Positions 1-13,100 of a stretch of DNA of 64,000 nucleotides are shown here, piece after piece. Source of the DNA: Hyalella azteca (lineage: Eukaryota > Arthropoda > Malacostraca > Amphipoda > Hyalellidae); the NCBI RefSeq assembly GCF_000764305.2, contig NW_025946712.1:87126-151125 (forward strand). The letters run 5' to 3'. Under the pieces are notes generated by a model. That model was not told the origin of the DNA, searched no databases, and saw only the letters and a list, made by a program, of their open reading frames with translations. The position numbers and the translations under genes are program-made. Every line of letters starts with the position of its first letter. The stretch's first letter is position 1.

Positions 1-30
1 GTCACTCACTGCAGTGAGTACTGCGTTATA
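1..30 (+). mobile_element. Fold-back element, right end only, in UGT-A intron 6
   Basis: GTCACTCACTGCAGTGAGT and GTTATA match the end of the copy at 34982-35111. The rest lies left of the window. The element ends 19 bp from the exon 6 donor. Confidence 0.75.
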
Positions 31-49
31 TTTTTTCAGTCGCACTTAC

Positions 50-3000
50 ATGGGATTTGTGATGAGCTCCTCTATGGTGTCGATAAGCAGCTGCTCGGTG
101 AGGTCTGGCCAAGATATCTTTCGTCCAATTCCCATAACCTCGTGCAATTTAGCATTTTTGGGCTGATCGGCGAACACGGGCAAGCCCAAAATCGGTGTGC
201 CTAAATGCAGTGCTTCCAGAGATCCCAGCAGCCCACAGTGCGAGATGAAAACTTTAACGTTCGGGTGAGCTGAGGAAATTATTGCATCAATCCAGTATTC
301 CCTTTTTAAACATTAGCAGTTCGTTAAAAAATTGGCATCTGCGAGAGTCTATGTTTTTAATGGTAAATTATATTTTCATTAACCTATCCTCTCTAGGATA
401 TGACTGCCGTCTCATGACTGCCGTCGAGGTATTACCCACTCAAAATTTCGTGCCATGAGTCTTTTTTCCGATGTGCAACTACCTCGCAATACGAATAATC
501 CTGGTGACCACATCCACCTCGAACGCTGTTAAAGGCACTTACCCAATATATCCTGTTGAGGCATCCACTTTTGTACGAATACATTTTTCAATTTTTGCTG
601 AGGCTCTTCTTCGAACTTCCAGAGGACTTTGTAGGGGAGCTTGGCGAAGGCGCTGAAGAAGATGTCTTTGTACTCCTGGGGCATGGCGCTGCTGCGCGCT
701 ACGGAACCCAGACTCATGTACACCACCGGCGTAGTGCCAGACAAGAAGTCCGATAGGTCCTGGAAAGTATAATAAATTAAATATCTTAGCAGTATGAAAC
801 CATTAGTTTGTTTGATACAACTATAGGACAACGATTTTAATTTTTTTCGATTGTGAGTCTCGGGGATCAATTGAAAAATAACCGCATTCGATACATCGTA
901 CAACATTCATCCTCTATTTAAATGCATGTGATACAAATTGAACGATTATACATGAAGCCGGTATTAGAAATATGAGGTAATAAAATTCTATGAGTTACAA
1001 TTATAATTATATTACTTGAAATTCAGCAAACGATTCGTTAGAACGATTTTCAATTGACGATTCTTTGGGATTTCTTTTTCGAGTTTGATGAATAGCTGAA
1101 ATAACTTCAAAGTCGATATAAATTCATGGGATTCTTATAATTATACATGTTTCTAAAATATAGAGTATATTATATATAGCCAACACTTTCGACTATATGA
1201 ATAAGTTCTGTACCTTTGGCAATCGTTTAGTTGGTTCAATGTGCAGGCCGCCAACTTCAACCTGGTTTGGTAGTAGAGGAACTACCAGACTGGTGCTGAA
1301 GTGGGAGTTCATCAAAGTAAGACTTACATTGCGGGCCATTTCTCTGAACGAGGGCAAGTCGGGAAAACGTTTTGTAATCTGAAAAATCCAAATCCAGGAT
1401 TAAGGTCCTATTGGGCTCTTCAGTAGACTACTTCTGAAAACCTTAAATGATACGTAAGTGCCCCATTGGTAGACTAAACTATAAAGAAATATGAGTTTTT
1501 ATCTCTCGAGTAAACTAGGTTCAAGAAGGTTAAACGTTCAAAAAAGCATCTCAAATGCAACACAAGTATTCGGATGAGAGAAAGATAAAATATGAAGGAA
1601 ATGGTACATTATTTATTTCACATATTACTTTTTTAAAGTTGCAAACAGACCAACTTGATGCAGAATGACTGATTAAAAGTACTTATATCAATCTGATTAT
1701 ATGTCAAGTTCACTAAGAATTTAGAATTAAAGAAAATACTAAGTAAATTCATCACATATCTTCTTTTAAAACATATCTTCACAAACACCAAATTTTCTTC
1801 AAAAGCCACACCCGGTCATTGGGGAAAGTTTATATCAACCCTTCTAACATTCAGCAGACCTGGGCCATACTTTCAAAACTCGCGAAGTGAACGTAAGTAC
1901 TTACGCTCTATTTTCTTGTCTATGATTGGTGGATTTTGCTTGAAAGGCCGTCAATGATTGGCTGATGTACTTACGATCTCTTAACTTTTTTTGAAAGTAT
2001 AGGCCCTGTTGGGAGTTCAATACCTCGTCTTGAATGGGAGCCTGAACGGAATATTCCCAAGAAATGGGGAAAAAGATACTGAGCGCCAAGTTCTTCCAGC
2101 GGCCCAGAGTAGATAAAGGCTTCGGTACTTCCAAGAAATTCGGTACGTATGCAGGGTTGAGCGTGTTGCCCATGATTGAACTCATCGTAGGATCTAACCC
2201 TCCAGTACTGACGGCGATGAACGTGTGGTTGAACGTGAATGGGTACATCACCTGCATGCGCAAAACATATGGTATAAAATGTAAAATATTTTGCAAGAAA
2301 TCACTATTTCATTGTTCATATCACCTAAAGTTCTGGACATGTATGAAATTGTTTGGCATTTATTTTCAGGTTTGTTACCAAATTCAATCAACTATACCCA
2401 TAAAAAAATTTGAACTTCATTGTTAGGAGGAGTAAAAAACTTTGTATGGCGTATAACTAAAACAATTCGAGATTTTCGCAATAAGAGAATTTGCGAGATT
2501 ACCCGTTGAATTTTGCAGCAGTGCCTATATTTTGAGCTATGCTGACAAATATCTTTTGTGTAACGTTCATGCCATTTGCATATTGGTCAATATTAAGAGC
2601 ATTACACAATAAAATGATAATAGTCCCTGTTTAGCATCTATTCTAAAGCAATAACCGGGAATATATGGTATCTGCGATGTCACAATATAAAATCAAAAAA
2701 GAGAATTTTACATGTGTGTCAATTAATGCCGGTACAAAAAATGTTGCATATTAAATCACTGCAAATTGAAAATTTGTAGTTCAAGCGCGGAATTATAATC
2801 CACAATTCTTCACTGAGCTCAAAAATATCATGAGTAATTAGTTTAAAAGTTACCTTAAAAGTTATAACAGTGTATACTTTTCTGAGCACACAAATTTTCC
2901 GAATCTAAATTACTCACTCCCATTATTTCGCCTCACCTCGTTGAAGATAGAATCAAGAAGAATCACATCAAATTCCTTTCTTCTGTTATACAAATTTTTG

Positions 3001-5652
3001 ACGATAGGAACGTCGTAGATGTCTCTCGCCATAAGAGGTAAACGCTCGTTGAACATCTTGAACATTTTTTCATGGTCGTCCATCATATCAAATGTGTTAA
3101 TGGTGTCTATTTTAAAATGAACAAGTGGATTTTCATAATGAGTCAATCCAGGAATTTCTTCAGCTTCAGAGAGAGGACTGTTGCTCAGCATTGTTACCTG
3201 AAAGAATTTATGATTGTATGAGTCATGATCTCCAATCATTAAAAATAATGAAAACATGTTTAAAAAGCGATAATTGCAATTACAGTCATTATTCAAGTGT
3301 ACATGAAAACTGTCTATCTCTATATTTGAACATTTCTGGTGGAATCGTTACTATTTATAGATATTTTTCACTATATATATGACAATATATGACCACATAC
3401 AACTAACTTTTCATACTTCGTTACAATGCTAAGTACAAAAGAAATTATTACAAATATTCATTGACTAGAAATAATATAAATAAAATGTCCCACTGCTTCC
3501 TCTTTCAGCAAAGGTTTGGCGGCAAGCGGTCTATTTCTTCTTCATATTTTCCTGGCTTGGGCTTAGGCAGCTAAATCATCTTTGACTGAATCATGCTACA
3601 GGGCTTCTCGCGACTGCGTCCTTGTTCTCTAGGCTGCGTATCGGAGTATATCCTTACTTCTTCTGGTGAAAGAATATTCTGTAACATGTATTTTGGGGAG
3701 CATATTCGTTGTTATTATTGCCTATTCTGGTAGTGATCACTATATAGGTAAGGGAGGGTGATAGGTCATAGTCGTCGGTTATACTGAACCCTTTATAATC
3801 CGCTTGTTAATTGAATTACATTTTGGTCCAGTTGAAAGATCTTTTAGCTGAAAAATCTTTCGTCTCTCGAAAACCTAATGTAATATCTTTTGATAATATT
3901 TTTCTCTGAACTGCAGTTTTTATTAGTTTTCAACGTCATTTATTTGTAACGGGCAGTCCGGCCTAGAGAAGGATGTTCCGAATACTGAAACATCCAACGA
4001 CTGCCATTTATCACTGCAATGTGTTATTTACTGCTTAACAATTGAATATTCACCCCTCCTGAGGGTGCTCTGAATCCCATTAAGTTCCAAGAGGTGCATC
4101 ATTTATCATATGAGGTTAGAATTATACTCTAGGAAAGGTAGCACTTTTTCCTGAGAGTTCGGTGTCAATCAGGCATCTCATTCTATTCATTATAATTATA
4201 TTCTAAGAGATATAGATTGATGGAAAAGTACTAGACCTGAGTCAGCATGGACAACATTACGTGACAGATCACGCGATCAAGAACACAGTAGTGAGCAAAA
4301 GTCATAAGTCTATTAAAGGGCTGGGAACCTTAGTAAGGTCCCCCAGTAGCAAATAGCACGACGCCATGTGACATTCGTTAGAGTTACACCGATCTAACAT
4401 TCGACGTCTTAGTACCGACTGTACTGTTCTCTTATGTTTATCCAACCCGTATCAGAATACGTTCGGTGACAGATCTTGTCTTACTTATCCCTCGCGTACT
4501 TAGTCAAGGAATAAGTGTTCTCAGGTAAACATACTCGTAAATATATTATTCATCAGGTTGCGCCTAATCGTTCCGCCTGACATGTGTTTCCCGAAAAGGG
4601 ATGCAACAGGTCGTTGCATGAGTGCCCCGTTCTGAACTTAATTGATATCATAGACATTTGTCCAATTCACTTATAAGTTACAACTTCATGAGGTTTCTGC
4701 ACAATGGATGATGAAGTCTCATCCAAGATCTAAACTCGCGAGCTGTCGCGAAAGCTCGAAAACGATTGTAAACTTTTTTAAGTTTACCAAAGTATTTTAT
4801 TGTTATTCTTTAAAGTAATCTTATATGCGATTGGTTGTATTTTAATTTTTAACAAGGCAGTTCATTACTGAACATTCAACAGTGTATTCTTATTGTCGAC
4901 TCTTCCACTTCGAGTGAAAACGATCGATTCACCTTGTATTAAGGTTGCTACTTGTCTTAAAAAATTTATTTTGAGCGCACTATGTAATTGCACAGCAAAG
5001 CTCCAATTCGCTATATATGCAATTTTTTGCATTTAATAAACATAGAAAAAATATGTAATTGGCTTAACTTAAAAAAACTTTTGCCCATTAAAGAGGTGCA
5101 TGACAGAGCAACACGCCTCTCTGCCACGTGAATCAATACCGAAACTTGTGTGCCGTTGCTACCCTAACCTGTTCTACAATATTTATTTATATATAAAGTA
5201 ATTGATGGCCCCACTTCTCCCTACTTATGAACACGTGATACAGGTCCGAACAATTTGAACTTCGGCGGATTTCGTCTTGATTCAATAAAAAATCTGATAG
5301 AGCTGTCGATATCGTAAAAGCTCTGCAGGGACCATCCTGAGTGCTCGATGCATAAAACACAGAAATGTTAAATAGTTTCCAGCAGCCGTGCGTAAGAGAA
5401 ACAGTCAAATTTACAAGATGTTTTAAACATGCACGCAACCATCATTTACATATAAAAATTCATTGAATTCACCTTATGACCGCGCTGCGTGAGGGCCTTG
5501 GCAAGGGGCATGAAGACGTTGCGGTGGCTCTTGGAGGACACGGGCAGCAGCATAAGGATGTTGTAGGAGCGCTCAGGCGGTGGCAGCGCCGCGCCAACTG
5601 CCTGTAGCGCGCCTGCCAGCACTACGAGCACCAGCACTCGGAGGCCAACCAT
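50..5652 (-). CDS. Ugt: UGT-A, UDP-glycosyltransferase, 3' end outside window
   Basis: This is a family 1 UDP-glycosyltransferase that conjugates a sugar from a UDP-sugar to small lipophilic substrates in the ER lumen. Six coding exons are visible on the minus strand: 5652-5473, 3197-2937, 2251-2024, 1378-1214, 759-543 and 269-50. All are bounded by AG and GT and keep frame (180, 261, 228, 165, 217 and 220 nt). The seventh exon, with the membrane anchor, lies left of position 1. Exon 1 encodes a signal peptide beginning MVGLRVLVLVV and the catalytic His in VSSKSHRNVF. Exon 2 ends in EFDVILLDSIFNE, whose second Asp matches the catalytic Asp. Exons 5-6 carry the UGT signature (WMPQQDILG, then ISHCGLLG and FADQPKNA). 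I chose the ATG just after the acceptor because it is shared by the three paralogs. It is divergent from UGT-C. Exons 1 and 5 are almost identical to those of the neighbours, exons 2-4 are not. Confidence 0.9.
1861..2007. mobile_element. MITE copy in UGT-A intron 3
   Basis: GGGCCATACTTTCAAAA at the left and TTTGAAAGTATAGGCCC at the right form terminal inverted repeats of about 16 bp. The interior matches 44838-44985 in reverse, including CAATGATTGGCTG-like and AAGTACTTACG blocks. Its right end is 17 bp from the exon 3 donor of UGT-A. Confidence 0.85.
4155..4525 (-). repeat. Dispersed repeat, copy 1, in UGT-A intron 1
   Basis: The reverse complement matches 17125-17530 over most of about 400 bp, with many substitutions and small indels. 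Shared blocks include ATCACGCGATCAAGA and AGATTGATGGAAAAGTACTA. It lies in the first coding intron of UGT-A, not at a position equivalent to copy 2, so it is a dispersed element and not part of the gene duplication. Confidence 0.7.
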
Positions 5653-6401
5653 TCTGTGGGTGGCAAACGTGTCATTTAGTGGACGTGATTTGGCCATAAG
5701 CAGTTCAGTGATATTATATGCTTGCTTCATCATAGACTTTCATGCAAAGCACATTTCAATTCCTCAAAGAGATTTTGACTATTTCTGTTGAACGGCTAGC
5801 AAACTTAAGGCCAAAATTTAGAACGCAGAGATCTATATTCAGAGAGACCTTCTGAAATGACCCAGATAATTATCCCATTACAACAATGAGCTGTTATAAT
5901 TCTTCGCAAAATGAATAATAGTTTCGTTTGAAAAGTTACTTTCACGGCATTTAAGCGCTTTCAGGTTCTCCTACATTGAAACTTTTTAATAATTTCTACA
6001 ATTAAACTGCAACATAATTTTATAAGACTACTTACTAAAAACCCTTCAGAAAAATTGCCAGCATATCAAGAGGGAAATATTACTTTCTGCAGCGTATCCG
6101 GAACAAAATTTATAAATTTTATCTTCACACTCAAACGCAGTAGTATTTATCGGCGACTGATAAGCCTCTTATGATTAACGTTGCCCATCTTGACATGGTA
6201 ATTGTGCGAGATAATTCGAAAGAAATAACCAATAATTGTGTCTGAAAACCCGTTAGGCTTAAATAATTAATTAGCGAGAATATCAAATACTTTATTTTTT
6301 CCAAACCGCATTTAACTAATATGTTACTAAAATCAGTGTTCACAAATATATTAAAAAGTACATATTATGAAATGTAACAAAGCAATTAAGAAGAGCTGTA
6401 C

Positions 6402-6491
6402 CTTCACCAGATGAGAACCACCCAACACGCTGGTCAGACCAACTCTGATAGAGGCGCTTGCCGGCTAACAACCTGCGACTCGTTCTATATA
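6402..6491 (-). promoter_or_regulatory. Candidate promoter and 5' untranslated exon of UGT-A
   Basis: On the minus strand a TATATAG box lies at 6491-6485. It is followed by a short stretch with an initiator-like TCAGAG, then by AAG/GTACAG, a good splice donor with the exon ending at 6402. All three UGT genes have a splice acceptor (CCACCCACAG or CCACCCATAG) just before the start codon, so a non-coding first exon is expected upstream. The TATA-to-initiator spacing is longer than usual, so the exact start is uncertain. Confidence 0.35.
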
Positions 6492-6884
6492 CGTAGGCGC
6501 ATCGCGCGACTACGTACGAAGTCTATTAGATAATGCGAGATTTAGATTAGCATTTCATTGATAATTGTGTACATGTGAATATTGCGTACTGTGTTTTTGT
6601 TGTATATGCCAAGTTCAATGTGTGTCAGAGCATTGAAATTCAGGCCAGAGACGCCGATTGAGCTAGAAAAGTCTGAAGCAGAAGATATGCCAATTCAGAG
6701 TCTGAGATTAAAATTAAACGAAAAAATTGGTACGTGATGTTTGCATTTCTTATTTTTGGGTCAATGTTGTGTTTACTTCACAATTTCGTCTTAATTCGCG
6801 ATTTTTTAATTAGAAAAAAAAACTTTTTGCAAAATTTTTACACTTCTCTTTGACTTCACTTCTTGTTTGTTTGTCTGTCTGTCT

Positions 6885-7480
6885 GTCTGCTACAAATCTC
6901 ATAATCGATATTTAACACATTTCTACCTCTCCAATCGATCTGAAAGTTCGCACGCTAGCTTAAAGTCGGAGACAATGCGTGAATCAATTGACAGAATAAT
7001 CAATTTTAAAAATTAAATTTTTTTCAATATTAAGAAAAATTTTTAAATAATTTTGTCTGCTACAAATCTTATAATCGATATTTAACACACTTCTAGCATT
7101 CCAATCTATCTGAAATTGGGATAATCAATTATAATTAATCAATTGACACAATAAATAATTTTGAAAATTTAATTTATTTTATGTATTAAAATAATATAAA
7201 AATTAATTTTTTTAATATTCGAAATTAAAATTAGAAATTCGTTGTACATGTTTTACATTGGAGAAACTGGATTTTTTAGAAGTGTTGACTTAAAAAAGTA
7301 ATTTTTAAACGTATATTTTTTTTTCTTTAACTTCACTTCTTGTTTGTTTGACCGTCTGCTACAAATCTTAGAATCGTTATTTAACACATTTCTACCTCTC
7401 CGATCGATCTGAAATTTTGCACACTTGCGTAAAGTCGGAGACAATACATGAATCAATCCACAAAATGAAAAAATAAAAAA
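6885..7480. repeat. Three diverged copies of an AT-rich repeat
   Basis: The core CTGCTACAAATCT, followed by ATAATCGATATTTAACACA-like sequence and a pyrimidine-rich run ending near CGATCTGAAA, recurs near 6887, 7055 and 7355. The first copy has a GTCT/GTTT microsatellite before it and the third a similar GTTTGTTTG run. Copies are unevenly spaced and diverged. No open reading frame follows them, and the family is unclassified. Confidence 0.6.
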
Positions 7481-10136
7481 GTAAAAAAATTTAAATATTC
7501 AAAATAATTTAGAAAAAATATGATTTTTTATGTTTAAAAATAAAATGAGAAATTCATTGTACATGTGTAACATCGGAGAATCCGGCCTCTTTATAAGTGT
7601 GGTATTTAAAAAGTTATTTTTGAAGGCATATTTTATTATACAAGTGATCTTAAGTTCCGCACCTTAAACTTTCGATTCCGTGTGTCCATGCGGATTATTT
7701 TATATGTACCTATATATATATGTATATGTACATATATGCTTGTAAGCATATAGGTACAATAGGAGGCGTGTATCTAAAATGCGATGGAATCCATCGCACC
7801 AAGTTCCTTGATCATATTTCATTGAAGATTTTCCCAGTAGTGCACCTTTTTAATTATTTTACAGCTTATCGTGCTACAGTTTATACATATATAAAGAAGT
7901 AAGATAAGAGCCTTAATCAACGTCAACCTTAACAATCGGTACTCTCATCTTCTTGTTGGTACACTATTTCCAAATAACTTTAATTAGCGCGCATTATTAG
8001 AATTAAGGAACAATATAAATTTCGTTGCTAGCTCTCTTCAGACAATTTTTGCCCGACATTTATTTATCTTTTGTGGAGCGAAATTAAATTGAGGTCATTG
8101 GCTCTTCTCATTGAAAATTTTCTCGAGACTGGATGATTAAATCTTAAAAATAAGTAAGTATCAATATAAAGGCGTGCTTCGCAAACATAACGACTTAAAT
8201 AATATCATAGCACATATTCATCGAAATATAATTAAACTCGTGAAGATCGAGAGTGTGTGATGACCAATGAATGCCCCATCACTGTTACATGATGCATCAA
8301 TGTTAGCTTCAATGTGTTCTGTTTCTCACTGATTAAGTAGAAAATAACCTATGGAAATTATTTAGAAACTAAAATTGGAATCACTTTGAAATTCCATTCT
8401 TTTTCTGCAGCCGTCTTGGTTGCAGAAAATCCATCTTGGATGCATTCCACCATCTTGGAAATAACTAACTTCTCATAAAACATTTGAAGAGTTTAACTAT
8501 AAGGCTCAGTCGTTCTGCTGTCTCCTTATCTCGCTATGGCCGCAGATGTAGACAACACACCGGCCGGCTTGGTCGGCCACAGTCTTGCGATATCAGCGGC
8601 TTCCTCAAGAGAGCTTCATGTGAACTAGAAAAGCCTGCACCTAGCAGGGCTCCGTTGACTCAAGGTCAGTGCAGTAGTGAGTGGACTAGTATCCTGAGTA
8701 GGCTGATTGAGTGTACGTACTATTGTCTCGCTATTGCTAATTTTTACGGGAGATTTGTAAATAACATCAACGTTCTCAAGAGGTAGACTTTCATTATTTT
8801 TATCGAAAGGTCTTCTGTACATCAAACTAAGTCAAGTGTAATGTTGAATATGAATTGAAATTATGTTAATGCTCTATTTTTTTACTTAGGTTCCTATTCT
8901 TCAATTGTTCTCTAAAGTGTCTCAATAAAATATTGCAATAAACTCTTAGATTCTAGCAAGCAGGATGAGATTATTTTATTGAGAAATAATTCATTAGCAT
9001 TTTCGAGAGCCTTGCAAGTAACTGAGTGAAGACTGCTTCACGTACGAGAGATGAGGGAGAAAAAAAAACATGCGCTATATAGCTGAAAAATTCTGCCAGG
9101 CCTGTGCAGGATTAGATTGTCATGCTTTGCGAGCGTTGATGGGGGCGAACAGTCGTACTAGGGTAGAAGAATTGTTTGGTTCCCACTTAAAATTAGGACT
9201 TGTTGAACCAAGCAACGACGATTTATAACAACGCTTTTTGTTCACAGATAAAAGGAAAGGTGTTGTACTGGTCACGTATAGCCCTTGTGTTCCTACTACG
9301 TTAGATGCAGATTCGTAAATTGATGGTTTTCAATTTACTTTGTTAATATTCACCTGTTACCGACACAGCACTCTGCACGAAACACGAAAGGGGCAGTTGC
9401 AGCGCAGACTGCGTTAGAACCGGTGCTCTACGCCGCACCTGCTCTTGCAAATTCGAGTACGAAGCTTTCATAGTCGTAGTTACTTTTTTGTTTTCATGAA
9501 AGGTGAATAATGCCCAGTATTTATCTCATGTTTTATATGTTCTTAGTCAATTTCTTGAATCAATTTTAGAGACATCAACACGTTTGACCTTGAACTTGAA
9601 CGCTGCCGGCGGAGTGAGTGTGATGAGTTCGGACGATTCGTTGGGATTGAGCATATTTTATTCAATAGATGTGACTGGCAGGCGCTGGTTATTCACTAAT
9701 ATAGAATATTTCATCTTGCTTGCTTATATGAAGATTAACTAAAGAAGTTTTGACTAGAATACTTTCAGATCCTTCTCTCAACTCTGACAATATATAATTT
9801 ACAGCGCAATAATTTGCTTTAGCTATTGGTTAATTTTTTATTTACCTCTGCGCTCACACTTTGTAGGCATTATTAAATTTCCTGAAGAACATATATCCTA
9901 AAATATTCATTATATATCTGAGGTCAGAAGCGTCTCTTGATTTTATAATGCTTGCTGATATTAATGCATCTAAAGTGCAAATAAAAACGATTACAGAGTC
10001 GGTGTCGATTGTGCGATCACAAGTCTGAAATTCTTGGTTTTATATTAAGAATTTCGACTTTGAATAAGTGCCACCCTATAATTGACATTCCTCGGGCTAC
10101 ATCGTGTTTACTAATAACACGTTTGCCACCCACAGG

Positions 10137-13100
10137 ATGGCTGGCCTCCGAGTGCTGGTGCTCGTAGTGCTGGCAGGCGCGCTACAGGCAGTTGGCGCGG
10201 CGCTGCCACCGCCTGAGCGCTCCTACAACATCCTTATGCTGCTGCCCGTGTCCTCCAAGAGCCACCGCAACGTCTTCATGCCCCTTGCCAAGGCCCTCAC
10301 GCAGCGCGGCCATAAGGTGAATTGTATTAATTTATAACCTGTATAAATTATGGTCGTGTTTATGTTTAAAACTTTATGTACATTCGGCAGACTTCGAAGC
10401 CCGGTAGCGGGAAAATATACAAAATTTGTTTGCTATTTGTATTAAACACTCTGAATGGCTCCTTGCTGGGCTTTTACGTTATTGAAAGTTCTGTCTGAGT
10501 TTTTATTGAATCATAACGTAATCAGCCAAAATTCAAACGAGTCACACGAATTCGTAATTTGAGCTGGTCAAAGAAGTCATACGAGTTTATAAGTCGAATT
10601 GTTCAAACAAGTCGCACGAGTTCAGAAGTCAAATTGATGAAACCAGTCAGAGTTTTGCGGACATTAGATGAAATTCTGATAATCTATTAATAGAATGATC
10701 ATAATATGCGCAAGGAGGCAGTGTCCATTTCTGTATTTCAAATTCTTGCATTTGCCATCATATTTCATGCAACTGACTCGGAACGTTTTGTACATCAAAT
10801 TACCTTCAACTATTAATTAAATAATACAATTGAATATTCAAGATACTAGTAATGACACTTCATGTTCCATCGATTTAGATTTTTAGCCCTGGTTTGATAT
10901 ATCACTTCCGAGTGAAGTAAACACGAAAGTTCCTTTCAAATGTTTCATCGATTTCGATTTTTAGCCCTGTTTAAATACCGCGATTACGAGTGAAGTAAAA
11001 ACGAAAGTTCCTTTCAATTATCATCTTACTCTTGTTCAGATAACGATGCTGAGTAACCAACCTGCGCCGGACAATAATCCGAATATTCGATACATTGAGA
11101 ATCCATCCAAGCACGTTGACACCGACAAGGTTAATGCCTTCGAAATTTTGGGTTCACCCGAGAAAATGTTCAAAACATTCACCGAGTTGATCCCAAAAGT
11201 GGCTCAAGAGATCTATAAAGTCGCCGAGGTGGCAGACCTCTACGAGAAGAGGAGAGAATTTGATCTCATTGTGATTGATGCATTATTCAATGAGGTTCGT
11301 ATGAAACAATGATTGATTCCTTCCAATTATAAGCGAATTTACACTTACTTCCAGTTCACAGACTTAATTACTGTAATTTTATCTTACTTGAGCGGGAAAT
11401 GTTCGATTTAGAGATGGCCTATGTCTTCAACGCCGACACTTCTATTCTATTCTAGAGACAGCATTATAATTTGTTATAGCATTATAATTCGTTGTAATTA
11501 TAGGCTTGATACCTCCATTTATCGTATTAATTAATTTAATGATGTTTTTTTCTTATTAAAAGTGCATTTTTACCAACGAGATCAAAATGTAGGAATTTCA
11601 GTTGCTGTAGTTCAACATAATAAATTGATTTTTAACAGATCATGTTTGAGGTCTTGCGTTAATCAGTTGACTATAAATTAAACAAAATTATCTGCATACA
11701 ATCAATTACTGTTAGTAGTTCCCACCCCCAAATGTTATGCGTTCAAGTTATATTCCTGAAAAATAATTACCAAATAAATTCTGGGGTGTAAATCTGCAAT
11801 ACGCATTACGCATGCTTAAAATACATGGATACAATAATTGAGAAATTATCGACACAAACCTTAACATAAAAGACACCAAAAATTGTTGGAACTTCTTAAG
11901 CAATTCTTCTTCATCGTAATTTATTGGATTTTGAACCTTTTCAGGTATGGAGAATCAATTTGACCGAATCACTAGGTAAACTACTTCTATTCACTAAGTA
12001 AATTCATTCATTCGGTGACTCATTTGAACATAATTTTCTATATACACAGGCAATTGAAGCAACAATTTCCTGTGCTACAATTGCTACAATATTACGTGAA
12101 TTCTATTTAGATGACAACTTATTTGGAATAACTCACTCATAATTCACATTTAGAATGAACTCGGTTGTATATTTTCTTGAAAACTAAGTAAATTAAAAAA
12201 AGAGTGAAAATATTTCTGTATAAAGCCTGTCTAAGGAAAACTTCTGCTGTTGCACGCGGAACCACAAGCAAAGTAATTTATTTTTAGAATATGCAATAAA
12301 ACAGTAAACACTAGACCCTAATGGGGTCTAATTTTACATGAAATCAAAGTGTATGAATAGTGTTAATTAAATTTCAATTTATCGACTTACTTCTACGAGT
12401 TGTGCAGGTGATGTATCCGTTCACCCACAACCACACTTTCATGACGATCAACCCTGGTGAACTGCACCCATCATTTAGCGCGTCGATGGGAAACTTTCTG
12501 AACCCAGCCTACGTCTCCAACATGCTAGAAAACTACCAACATCCATTTTCCCTGCTGGATCGGTGGAAAAATCTGATCATGAGCGTTATCTTGCCATTTC
12601 ATTGGGAGCGTGCAATCGTTACGCCTGTTCAAGCTGAGGTTAGAGTTGACGTTCAATAGGTAGTTTCTAAAACATCGATGTGAAGAACTTCCTTCAGACA
12701 AGTGGCTTATAATTATTAACTTTCTAATGTCTAACAACGTCCTATTTATTTTCTAATACATGCGAGCAAAATAATAAAACTAAAACAAGTTAATTTTACA
12801 AAATATTTCCAACGTAACATGTTCAATTTGGATTTAATTAGCGTAATCAATAGTCAGAATTCATTGCCCTTGTCGTGAGAATAAAACTGTTTGATATATT
12901 ATGATTTTCCAATTATCAATTTTCCAATAATTTTGAAGGTGTGATCTTTCAGATTTCGAAGCAATTCCCTGATTTGCCACGTCTTGATGATCTGAAACGC
13001 AACCAAAGCCTGACGCTCATCAACTCTCACTTCAGCGTCGGCCAGCCTCTGCCTCTTCTGCCCAACCAGGTCGAAGTTGGTGGCCTACACATAGGTCCTC

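Larger units (their letters stand above)
5653..10136. other. Divergent UGT-A/UGT-C intergenic region
   Basis: This 4.5-kb AT-rich interval separates the two divergent UGT start codons and should hold both promoters. I see the candidate UGT-A 5' exon (6402-6491), a diverged repeat block (6885-7480) and a palindromic AT stretch near 7705-7757 in which TGTACCTATAT is mirrored by ATATAGGTACA. No convincing gene is present. The small open frames here, such as 8484-8786 and 9503-9742, resemble nothing I recognise. The UGT-C first exon was not located. The last 55 bp before 10137 match the same position in UGT-B. Confidence 0.6.

Noticed and set aside
10104..10136. Upstream in-frame ATG of UGT-C
   Set aside because: It lies before a conserved splice acceptor. 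In UGT-A and UGT-B the shared start is the ATG just after that acceptor, followed by a good signal peptide.
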